This document shows, one piece after another, positions 31,042 through 37,817 of a stretch of DNA of 37,817 bases. A program made the translations under genes and the position numbers. The stretch is from PALSA-612 sp964595575 (GTDB lineage Bacteria; Actinomycetota; Thermoleophilia; Gaiellales; Gaiellaceae): positions 1 to 37,817 of the forward strand of contig CAZQRA010000025.1 of NCBI GenBank assembly GCA_964595575.1, given 5' to 3'. Numbering within the stretch: position 1 is the stretch's first letter; every line of letters begins with the position of its first letter. The notes under the pieces are model-generated. The model had not been told where the DNA came from. It searched no databases and saw only the letters and a program-made list of their open reading frames with translations.

Positions 31042-31707
31042 ATGGCGGGCGGGGTAGAGGAGCGGGAGGTCGCCTTCTCCTCCCAGGGGGCGCCGCTGCA
31101 GGCGACCCTGGCCGTGCCCGCCCGTGCCTCCGGCATCGTCGTCTTCGCCCACGGCAGCGGCTCCAGCCGCTTCAGCCCCCGCAACCGCTACGTGGCCTCG
31201 GTCCTCCAGGATGCCGGCATCGCCACCTGCCTCGTCGACCTCCTGACCGGGGCCGAGGAGGAGGTCGACCTGCGCACGGGAGAGCTCCGCTTCGACGTCG
31301 AGCTCCTGGCCCAGCGCCTCCTGGCCGCCGGCGACATGCTGGCGGCGGAGCCGGCGACGAGGGAGCTTCCGCTCGGCTACTTCGGAGCCTCGACCGGCGC
31401 CGCCGCGGCGCTGGTGGCGGCCGCCCGCCGCCCGGAGGGCGTGAGGGCCATCGTCTCCAGGGGCGGCCGCCCCGATCTCGCCGGCCCGGCCCTGGCCGAG
31501 GTGAGGGCTCCCACCCTCCTCGTCGTGGGAGGGCGCGACCTCGTGGTGCTGGAGCTCAACCGGCAGGCGATGGCGGCCATGCGCTGCCCGGTCGAGCTCG
31601 AGGTGGTGCCGGGGGCGACCCACCTCTTCCAGGAGCCGGGGGCGCTGGAGCGGGTGGCGGAGCTGGCCCGCGACTGGTTCCTCAGCCACCTGGGGTCGGG
31701 GCTCTAG
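31042..31707 (+). CDS. Alpha/beta hydrolase, dienelactone hydrolase-like
   Basis: The 221-residue protein has an alpha/beta-hydrolase fold with nucleophile Ser117 in GYFGASTGAAAAL, Asp166 in VVGGRDLVVLELN and His194 in GATHLFQEPGALE. The oxyanion segment VVFAHGSGSSRFSPRNRYVA is typical of a family of small predicted hydrolases often paired with phosphoribosyltransferases. I chose the ATG with AAGGGAG before it; the long ORF entering from the upstream gene is a shadow. Substrate unknown. Its stop interlocks with the convergent site-2 protease in CTAG at 31704-31707. Confidence 0.88.
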   Translation: MAGGVEEREVAFSSQGAPLQATLAVPARASGIVVFAHGSGSSRFSPRNRYVASVLQDAGIATCLVDLLTGAEEEVDLRTGELRFDVELLAQRLLAAGDMLAAEPATRELPLGYFGASTGAAAALVAAARRPEGVRAIVSRGGRPDLAGPALAEVRAPTLLVVGGRDLVVLELNRQAMAAMRCPVELEVVPGATHLFQEPGALERVAELARDWFLSHLGSGL

Positions 31708-32849
31708 CCGCCGGTCGATGAGCGGGGCCGGCGGCGCGGACGGCGGGGGCCGCCTACCTCCAGCGCCCGCACGAGGTCGGTGATGGAGAGGAAGCCGACC
31801 AGGCGACCGCGGTCGAGGACGAAGGCGCGGTTGACCTCGCTCTCCGACAGCTCGGCCAGGGCGTCGAAGGCCCGCTCGTCCTCGCTCAGGATCGGTACCC
31901 GCTCCCGGGGGAGCATGCAGTCGCGCACGGTCTTCTCGTCCCACTGCCCCCGGGGTACTTCCGCCACGCACCGGAAGGCAAGGAGCCCCACCACCTCGCC
32001 GTCGTCCACCACCGGGTAGGTCGTGTAGCGGCGCGACCAGGCGATCTCGTCCATGAACCGGCCCAAGCTGAGATCGGCGGGCACCGTCACCGGGTGCCGC
32101 ACCATGAGGTCCCGCACCCGCAGGTCGCCCAAGGCCTCCTGGGCCGCCAGGTAGCGGGCCTCGCTGCTTGCCGCCTGGAGCAGGAACCAACCCAGGAAGG
32201 CAAGCCAGGCGCCGCTGAAGGAGCTCTCGAAGATGAAGAGGAAGAGGCCCAGGCCGATCATGAGGAAGCCGAACCCCCGCCCGGTGCCGGCGGCGACCTG
32301 AGTGGCGAGGCGGAAGTCCCCCTTGGCCTGCCACAGGAGCGAGCGGAGCACGCGGCCCCCGTCCAGGGGAAGGGCCGGCAGCATGTTGAACACGAGCAGG
32401 ACGAGGTTGATGTAGCCGAGCCAGGCGGCGACCCCGTCCACCGCCTCCGGGAAGGCGATCCCCCAGGCCCCCAGCGCGAACAGAAGGCCGAGGGCGAGCG
32501 AGACAGCCGGGCCGGCGACGGCGATGCGGAACTCCGCCCCCGCGCTCGGGAAGGCCCCCTTGAACTGGGCGACGCCGCCGAACAGCCACAGGGTGATGCC
32601 CTCGATCTCCATCCCCTCGCGCCGGGCCTGCAGGGCGTGGCCGAGCTCGTGCAGAAGGAGCGAGGCGAAGAAGAGGAGGGCAGCCACGACGGCCATACCC
32701 ACGTAGGCTCCGCCCGAGAGCCCCGGGTTCTGACTGGGGAAGACGGCGTCGGCCAGCGTCCAGGCGATGAGGGCGAACACGATCAGCCAGCTCCAGTTGA
32801 TCCCCACCCGGATGCCGGCGATGCGCCCGATCTCGACGCTCGCGCCCAC
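31704..32849 (-). CDS. Site-2 protease-family membrane metalloprotease with CBS pair
   Basis: Site-2 proteases cleave substrates inside the membrane. The 381-residue product has about six membrane helices, the zinc motif HELGH (67-71) in SLLLHELGHALQARREG, and the third ligand Asp163 in NMLPALPLDGGRVLRS. A pair of CBS domains (about 240-365: VRDLMVRHPVTVPADLSL, then TTYPVVDDGEVVGLL, VPILSEDERAFDAL and RAFVLDRGRLVGFLSITDLVRAL) suggests control by adenine nucleotides, as in SpoIVFB-like relatives. The C-terminus is Arg-rich. GTG start. No sigma/anti-sigma partner is adjacent. Confidence 0.93.
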   Translation of the reverse strand: MGASVEIGRIAGIRVGINWSWLIVFALIAWTLADAVFPSQNPGLSGGAYVGMAVVAALLFFASLLLHELGHALQARREGMEIEGITLWLFGGVAQFKGAFPSAGAEFRIAVAGPAVSLALGLLFALGAWGIAFPEAVDGVAAWLGYINLVLLVFNMLPALPLDGGRVLRSLLWQAKGDFRLATQVAAGTGRGFGFLMIGLGLFLFIFESSFSGAWLAFLGWFLLQAASSEARYLAAQEALGDLRVRDLMVRHPVTVPADLSLGRFMDEIAWSRRYTTYPVVDDGEVVGLLAFRCVAEVPRGQWDEKTVRDCMLPRERVPILSEDERAFDALAELSESEVNRAFVLDRGRLVGFLSITDLVRALEVGGPRRPRRRPRSSTGG

Positions 32850-32871
32850 GGGAACAGCCTAGACGGTGCCG

Positions 32872-34257
32872 CTACAGGGGGAGGTCGCGGGCGGCGAAGA
32901 AGACCGCTTCCGAGAAGGTGGGGAAGGGCTGGATCGTCCGCCGGAGCGTGTCCACCGGGACCTCCGCCTGGATCGCCAGGGTCACCTGCTGCAGCCACTC
33001 GCCCGCCTCGGGGCCGACGGCCACCCCGCCGACGAGCACACGCCGCTTCCGGTCGGCCACCAGCTTGAGGAAGCCCTTGCGCTTGGGCCGCTCGTAGGTG
33101 GACGCGCGGGAGGTGCGCTCCACCGGCCAGGAAGCGCTGACCAGCCCCTCCCCCGTCACCGTGCCCACCTGGGCTACCTGGGGATCGGTGAAGACGACGG
33201 CCGGGATCGCCCTGTAGTCGACGCGGGCCTCCCCGCCGGCGACGTTGGTCGCCGCCACCCGGGCTTGGTACTTGCCCACGTGGGTGAACAGGGCTACCCC
33301 GGTGGCGTCCCCCACCGCCCACGTCCCCGGCGCCGCCTGGAGGCGGTCGTCCACCTCGATTCCCCGCTCGGAGAGGCGGGCGCCGGTGAGCTCGAGTCCC
33401 AGGCCGCGGACGTTCGGCCGCCGGCCGGTGGCGACGAGGAGCCGGTCGGCCCTAACCTCGCTGCCGTCGGAGAGGCCGAGGAGGATGCCCCCTCCTGTCC
33501 GCTCCACCCGCTCAGCGGAGACGCCCAGGCGAAGCTCGATCCCCTCGCCGGCGAAGGTCGCCTCCAGGATCTCTCCTGCCTGCCGATCGAGGCGGGGAAG
33601 GAGCGACCGACGGTGCACCACCGTCACCTGCGACCCCAGGCGGGAGAAGAGCTGGGCGAGCTCGCAGCCGGCGACGCCGCCGCCCAGGACGACCAGGCGT
33701 CCCGGCACCTCCCGGGCGGCCGTGGCCTGGGCGGTCGTCCAGAAGTCCACCTCCTCAAGACCGGGGATGGGGGGGATGGAGGGGGACGAGCCCGTGGCCA
33801 CGACCAGGTTCTCGTAGGCGATAGTCGTTCCCTCGACCTCCAGCTCTCCTCGCCCCACCACCCGGCCCTGTCCTCGCCGCACGTCGACGCCCAGGCTTGC
33901 CAGCCAATCGGCGTGGGAGGCATCGTCCCAGCCCTCCACCACCTGGTCGCGCCACCAGAACAGGCGCTCGAGGTCGAGGCTTCCCTCCACCGCCTCCGCT
34001 ACCCCCGGCGCCAGGCGGGCGGCGGCCACGAGCTCGGGCCCGCGCAGGAGCACCTTGGAGGGCATGCAGGCCCAGTAGGAGCACTCGCCGCCCAGGAGGC
34101 CGGCCTCGACGAGAGCGATCGACCGCTCCTTGTCGAGTCGGCGCAGGGCTGCGCAGAAGGCCTCTCCGGCAGAGCCTCCGCCCAGGACGACGGTGTCTAC
34201 CCTCAGCCTGGGCTGGGCGGATCGACCCATGCCCGCAAGAACGCGCTCTTTCCCCAT
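32872..34257 (-). CDS. FAD/NAD(P)-dependent pyridine disulfide oxidoreductase, mercuric/glutathione reductase-like
   Basis: The 461-residue product has FAD motif VVLGGGSAGEAF, redox-active CxxxxC Cys59/Cys64 in GGECSYWACMPSKVLL, the NAD(P) site LVVLGGGVAGCELAQLF, the FAD-ribityl segment GTWAVGDATGVALFTHV and a dimerisation domain. At the C-terminus the usual HPTLSE reads FPTFSE (445-450): the catalytic His is replaced by Phe while Glu remains. Reaction partner is unknown; it may be a quinone or small-disulfide reductase. I chose ATG 34257 to avoid overlap with the divergent ATP-grasp gene; ATG 34230 is possible. The two genes are 34 bases apart, head to head. Confidence 0.87.
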   Translation of the reverse strand: MGKERVLAGMGRSAQPRLRVDTVVLGGGSAGEAFCAALRRLDKERSIALVEAGLLGGECSYWACMPSKVLLRGPELVAAARLAPGVAEAVEGSLDLERLFWWRDQVVEGWDDASHADWLASLGVDVRRGQGRVVGRGELEVEGTTIAYENLVVATGSSPSIPPIPGLEEVDFWTTAQATAAREVPGRLVVLGGGVAGCELAQLFSRLGSQVTVVHRRSLLPRLDRQAGEILEATFAGEGIELRLGVSAERVERTGGGILLGLSDGSEVRADRLLVATGRRPNVRGLGLELTGARLSERGIEVDDRLQAAPGTWAVGDATGVALFTHVGKYQARVAATNVAGGEARVDYRAIPAVVFTDPQVAQVGTVTGEGLVSASWPVERTSRASTYERPKRKGFLKLVADRKRRVLVGGVAVGPEAGEWLQQVTLAIQAEVPVDTLRRTIQPFPTFSEAVFFAARDLPL

Positions 34258-34291
34258 CCCATTCCAGCGCCTAGCATTCCCGGGAGCGTCC

Positions 34292-35500
34292 ATGCCCTCC
34301 ATCCTTGTCGTGTGCCCGCAGGAGCGGGATCTCCGCGAGATCCGGCTCGCCGGGCTCGATCGCTCCTTCGCCGTCCGCTACGAGGGGGCCGACCTGGACG
34401 CGATCGAGGATCCCTTCGATCCTGAGGCCTTCCTCGACCGCTGCCTGGCCCACCCCGTAGACGGCGTGGTGGGAACCAAGGATCGCTCCGCCCTCCTTGC
34501 CTCCCTCGTGGCCGAGCGGGCCGGGCTCCCCGGCCCCCGACCGCGGGCGCTCCTCGCCTGCCAGCACAAGCCGATGTCCCGTCTCCTCCAGCGGGAGGTG
34601 GCCCCCGAGGCGGTGCCCGCGTTCTCTCTCCTCGACGGCCACCTCTCTTGGCTGCGGGCCCCCTTCGCGCCCCCCTTCTTCGTCAAGCCGGTGGTGGGCC
34701 GGCTGTCCGAGAACGCCCGCCGCATCGACGATCCTCGGCAGCTGTCCTCGCTCCGCGAGGACGGGTACCCCCGCCGCTACGCGGCCATCGCCCGCTTGGC
34801 CGGGCTGGAGACGGAGCGGGTCCACGGCTTCCTGGCCGAGGAGCTCCTGCGGGGGCAGGAGGTGACCGTGGAGGGCTACTGCTACCAGGGCCGGGTGACG
34901 ACCGTGGGCATCACCGACTCGGTCAAGTACCCGGGCACAAACAGCTTCCAGCGCTTCGAGTACCCGACCTGCCTCCCCGAGCGGAGGCAGGTCGAGCTCG
35001 TCGCCCTCACGGAGCGGGTGGTGCCGGCCTTGGGCTTCGATCACGGCTTCTTCAACGTGGAGGCCTTCGTCCCCGACCGGGGCCCTATTGGGCTGATCGA
35101 GGTCAACGGCCGCATCGCCTCCCAGTTCGCCCCCTTGGTGCGGACCCTGCACGGTCGCTCGACCTACGAGTGCCTGTTTCAGCTCGCCTGCGGCCGGGAT
35201 CCCCGCTGGCAGGCCCGCCCGGCCGACGGGGTGGCCGTCAGCTACTGCCTGCGCGTGTTCTCGGATGCCTTCGTCGAGGCTGTGCCCGAGCCCGCGGACG
35301 ACCTGGAGATCCTCGTCCAGCCGGGACGACTCCTGTCCGAGCAGGGGGTGAACGACGCCCACAGCTTCCGCTTGGCCATCTTCTACGAGGTAGGGGAGAC
35401 CCGGGCCGAGGCGGTGGCGCGTTGTCAGGCCCGCGCCCGCTCGCTCGGCTTCAGGTTGCGCCCCCCACGAGAGCGGTCCCTACCTCGTCGGCGTAGGTGA
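34292..35500 (+). CDS. ATP-grasp carboxylate-amine ligase-like protein
   Basis: The 402-residue product has an N-terminal Rossmann-like part (MPSILVVCPQERDLREIRLAG), then DGVVGTKDRSALLASLVAERAGLPGPRPRALLACQHK-type sequence, and the ATP-grasp domain with AEELLRGQEVTVEGYCYQGR and LGFDHGFFNVEAFV, and the metal segment GPIGLIEVNGRIASQF. This resembles carbamoyl-phosphate-synthetase-like or D-Ala-D-Ala-ligase-like members that join a carboxylate to an amine. Substrate unknown. GGGAG precedes the ATG. Its last 50 bases overlap the convergent cupin gene. Confidence 0.85.
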   Translation: MPSILVVCPQERDLREIRLAGLDRSFAVRYEGADLDAIEDPFDPEAFLDRCLAHPVDGVVGTKDRSALLASLVAERAGLPGPRPRALLACQHKPMSRLLQREVAPEAVPAFSLLDGHLSWLRAPFAPPFFVKPVVGRLSENARRIDDPRQLSSLREDGYPRRYAAIARLAGLETERVHGFLAEELLRGQEVTVEGYCYQGRVTTVGITDSVKYPGTNSFQRFEYPTCLPERRQVELVALTERVVPALGFDHGFFNVEAFVPDRGPIGLIEVNGRIASQFAPLVRTLHGRSTYECLFQLACGRDPRWQARPADGVAVSYCLRVFSDAFVEAVPEPADDLEILVQPGRLLSEQGVNDAHSFRLAIFYEVGETRAEAVARCQARARSLGFRLRPPRERSLPRRRR

Positions 35501-35987
35501 TCGAGGTCCGTCTGAGGTCGCCCTCCTCGTCGATCTCGTAGTAGCCCATCCGCCACAGGGCCGGCGAGTAGACGTGGATCGAGGTAGCGGGCTCGCCGCC
35601 TCCCGGGTGGCGGACGCGGTGGATGTAGGAGGCATCGAAGTGGAAGAGCGACCCCGCCGGCCGCTCTCTGCTTGTCTCCCGGATCCCCCCGCGTGCCAGG
35701 TGGAAGCGGTCCTCGACCAGCGTGCCCTCGCAGACGTACACGGCGCCCGAGGAGAGATCGTGGTCGTGGAAGCCGGTGTCCTGGGCGTTGAGCCAGCAGA
35801 TGAGCCACACGTCGAGGTGGGGATCCCGGTAGAGCTGGGTGAAGTAGCGCTCGTCGGGGTCGTGGCGCACGAGGTGGCGCCACAGGCTGGGAGCGCCCCC
35901 GAGGGCGAGGGCGAGCTCGGCCAGCTCCGACCGATCGAGGTCGCGACCTCGCAGGCGATCCCCGATCCAGGCGACGATCTCGCTCAT
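35451..35987 (-). CDS. Cysteine dioxygenase-like cupin
   Basis: Cysteine dioxygenases oxidise cysteine to cysteine sulfinate using Fe(II). The 178-residue protein has the cupin ligands His74 and His76 in GFHDHDLSSGAVYVCEG and His123 in YIHRVRH, plus Tyr140 in SIHVYSPALW. The position of the Cys that forms the Cys-Tyr crosslink in mammalian enzymes is Gly81, as in many bacterial members. It could act on 3-mercaptopropionate or another thiol. The ATG overlaps the amidohydrolase stop as ATGA. The gene overlaps the convergent ATP-grasp gene by 50 bases. Confidence 0.87.
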   Translation of the reverse strand: MSEIVAWIGDRLRGRDLDRSELAELALALGGAPSLWRHLVRHDPDERYFTQLYRDPHLDVWLICWLNAQDTGFHDHDLSSGAVYVCEGTLVEDRFHLARGGIRETSRERPAGSLFHFDASYIHRVRHPGGGEPATSIHVYSPALWRMGYYEIDEEGDLRRTSITYADEVGTALVGGAT

Positions 35988-36838
35988 GGCTCGAGGAGGC
36001 GGCGCGGGTTCTCCTGGCACAGCATGCGGGCAACAGCATCGCCGAAGTTCCCCACCGCGCGCAAGCCGTGGGCGGCCTCCACCACAGGGAGGTCGCTGCC
36101 GAAGACGAGCGGGCCCACCCCGAAGGTCGAAAGACACAGCTCGAGGGCCCGGCGGTCGTAGGAGGCAGTATCGAGGAAGAGGGTGGGGTGGAAGGCCGGT
36201 CGGAGGTCGCCGCCACGGCAGGCCAGCCGCTCGAGCTGGAAGGGGGCGCCGCCGGCGAGGATGGCGAAGAGGACGCGGAGGCGAGGCCAGCGGCGGGCGC
36301 CCTCGGCGAGCCAGGCGAAGTAGGCAGCCTGCATCTGGGCGGCGTAGTCCACCACCGCCGGCCACCAGGGGGGTCTCCCCGGCGAGCGGGCAGGGCCGGG
36401 ATGGACGAAGAGGAAGCTCTGCTTCCGCTCCAGCTCCTGGGCTAGGGGAGCCAGCCCCTCGAGATCGAGCAGGGCCTCCGCCGGCACGGAGGAGCCGACG
36501 AAGCCGGGCCGGGCGCAGCCTGCCGCCAGGGGCAGGAGCCGACCGCCCGCGGCCGCCGCCAGCTCCTCCATCCCCTGGTGGTAGGCATCCACGAGATCGG
36601 GGGGAAGGCCGAGGGTGGGAGGGAGGGAGACGACGGCGATGTCAATGCCGGCGGCATCGAGGCTGCGCAGGCGCCTCTCGAGCGCGTGGTCGGCGGGGTC
36701 GATCTCGGACTCCGGCTCCCCCGGAAGCTGGAGCCGGCGCCCCCGCAGCCGAGGCGGCGAGCGCCGAGCGGCAAGGCCGGAGAGCACCGCCTCGGGGAGC
36801 AGGTGCTGGTGGAGGTCGTAGACGGGCACGCTTCTCAC
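35984..36838 (-). CDS. Amidohydrolase-2 family protein lacking one metal-site His
   Basis: The 284-residue product has the amidohydrolase-2 signature HxH (His10, His12 in YDLHQHLLPEAVL), His146 in FLFVHPGP, and Asp249 in VFGSDLPVVEA. The segment usually containing a His of the metal site (FAHxGG) reads FAILAGGAPFQLERL, so that His is missing; relatives with this change exist as I recall. Typical reactions are decarboxylation or hydrolysis of aromatic or lactone substrates, but none can be assigned. GTG start with AGGAAGG upstream. It is coupled to the cupin gene and follows the MFS gene by four bases. Confidence 0.82.
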   Translation of the reverse strand: MRSVPVYDLHQHLLPEAVLSGLAARRSPPRLRGRRLQLPGEPESEIDPADHALERRLRSLDAAGIDIAVVSLPPTLGLPPDLVDAYHQGMEELAAAAGGRLLPLAAGCARPGFVGSSVPAEALLDLEGLAPLAQELERKQSFLFVHPGPARSPGRPPWWPAVVDYAAQMQAAYFAWLAEGARRWPRLRVLFAILAGGAPFQLERLACRGGDLRPAFHPTLFLDTASYDRRALELCLSTFGVGPLVFGSDLPVVEAAHGLRAVGNFGDAVARMLCQENPRRLLEP

Positions 36839-36842
36839 CTTC

Positions 36843-37817
36843 CTAGGCCACGCCGGGAGCGCGGACAGGGCGTCGGAACACGGCCAGGGTGGCCAGGGCA
36901 GCCGCTCCCAGGAGCCCGCCGGCCAGGGCGAGGAGGAGGGCCCTGCCGCCCTGGACGTCGAGGAGGTAGCCCCCGGCCAGGGTGGAGGCCGCCATCGCGC
37001 CCGGCTCGCGCAGGTTCCAGGAGACGGCGAGGAGGGAGCGCTCGCAGAGCTCGACCCGGGCCAGGGCGCCGTCGACGCAGAGGGGCCAAGCGCCAGCCCC
37101 CAGGAAGATGGTGAGGGCGAGAAGGAGCGTGAAGGGCCAGGCCTGGTCGACGACGGTCAAAAGCCAGGCGCAGACAGCCCCTGCCGCCAGCATGGCTCCC
37201 ACGGTGCGGCGGTTGCCCAGGTGGCGGGCGATCCTGCCCGCGGCCAGGCTTCCCGCCGCCTTGGCGGCGGCCGTGATCGTGGCGGCGACGGCTACGAGAA
37301 CGGGACTGAGGCGGAAGTCGTGGCGGAGGACGACCGGGGCCAGGGAGCCGAGGGCGCTGAGGCCGGCCACGAGCAGGAAGTCGGGAAGCTGCAGGAGGAG
37401 CCCGTGGAGGGGGAGGGGGAGACGCGAGCGGGAAGCTGCCGAGGGCGCCGCCGGCGCCGGCAGGCGAGCGAGGAGGGGAGGAAGGCTGGCCAAGGAGACG
37501 ACGGCGCCCACGAAGAAGCTCATGCGGATGCTCGTCTCTCCTCCTGCTCCTGCCAGGCGCAGGACGCCGATGACGCCGCTCGTGAGCAGGGCTCCGGCGA
37601 TCGTTCCCAGCACGTAGAGGGCGTACTGGCCGGCGAAGGCGGCGGCCGAGCCCGGCTCGCCTGCCCGCCGTCCCAGCGCCGACTGGGCTCCCACCCAGAA
37701 GAGGCCCATGCCGGCGCCCTGAGCGACCCCGCCCGCCGCGGGGCCGGCCGAGCCCGGGCCGAGCCCGCAGGCAAGCCCTCCTGCCGCCAGGGCTGCCATC
37801 CCCCGGCCAGGGCCGCC
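36843..37817 (-). CDS. MFS transporter, C-terminal part (N-terminus outside window)
   Basis: The frame is open to the window edge, and the six codons before the first internal ATG (37799) read GGPGRG, continuing into MAALAAGGLA, so the real start lies beyond the window. About nine hydrophobic helices are visible, with an Arg/Ala-rich central loop. The pattern LSALGSLAPVVLRHDFRLSPVLVAVAATI and GRIARHLGNRRTVGAML resembles the second half of major facilitator permeases. Substrate unknown. It is four bases from the amidohydrolase gene and probably co-transcribed with it and the cupin. Confidence 0.82.
   Translation of the reverse strand, partial: GGPGRGMAALAAGGLACGLGPGSAGPAAGGVAQGAGMGLFWVGAQSALGRRAGEPGSAAAFAGQYALYVLGTIAGALLTSGVIGVLRLAGAGGETSIRMSFFVGAVVSLASLPPLLARLPAPAAPSAASRSRLPLPLHGLLLQLPDFLLVAGLSALGSLAPVVLRHDFRLSPVLVAVAATITAAAKAAGSLAAGRIARHLGNRRTVGAMLAAGAVCAWLLTVVDQAWPFTLLLALTIFLGAGAWPLCVDGALARVELCERSLLAVSWNLREPGAMAASTLAGGYLLDVQGGRALLLALAGGLLGAAALATLAVFRRPVRAPGVA

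Overview
This window is very GC-rich, gene-dense chromosomal DNA from a flagellated bacterium, most likely a deep-branching actinomycete (Actinomycetota, perhaps Thermoleophilia). The reasons are a DUF1918 protein, a luciferase-like F420-type oxidoreductase, a B12-dependent ribonucleotide reductase, frequent GTG starts, and a small Cys protein with a CPFWE motif. The lineage is inferred from gene content, not from a marker gene. I saw no rRNA, tRNA, CRISPR array, insertion sequence or prophage.

Bases 1-16784 hold a flagellar locus read almost entirely on the minus strand. In transcription order it runs: NarL-type histidine kinase, fliJ, lytic transglycosylase, fliK, flgD, a TIGR02530-like protein, flgE, flbD, motA, motB, fliL, fliN. 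A FliA/WhiG-type sigma factor then lies on the plus strand, followed on the minus strand by fliO, fliP, fliQ, fliR, flhB, flhA, flhF, two small unknown genes and the 5' end of a flagellin gene. Many junctions are 4-nt ATGA/GTGA or 1-nt TGATG overlaps, so translation is probably coupled. A near-consensus sigma-28 promoter sits just upstream of the flagellin gene, which fits the sigma factor encoded 7.3 kb away. fliM, fliI and flhG are missing from places where they are often found. The FliK protein carries an extra ~200-residue alpha/beta domain resembling a glycosidase-like TIM barrel.

Bases 16980-25888 hold an HD-GYP c-di-GMP phosphodiesterase divergent from the kinase, a dodecin, a protein made of 19 unbroken octapeptide repeats, a MacB-like ABC exporter pair (ATPase and an 812-residue FtsX-type permease), the CPFWE Cys protein, class II ribonucleotide reductase NrdJ and a MNT/HEPN toxin-antitoxin pair.

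Bases 25885-37817 hold housekeeping and stress genes: a Lon-related protease, DUF1918, a YbaK-type deacylase, a tandem universal stress protein, an F420-type oxidoreductase, an alpha/beta hydrolase, a site-2 protease with CBS domains, an FAD disulfide-oxidoreductase relative, an ATP-grasp enzyme, a cysteine-dioxygenase-like cupin, an amidohydrolase and a truncated MFS transporter. Intergenic space is minimal and several tail-to-tail genes overlap. No stretch longer than 300 bases lacks a gene.
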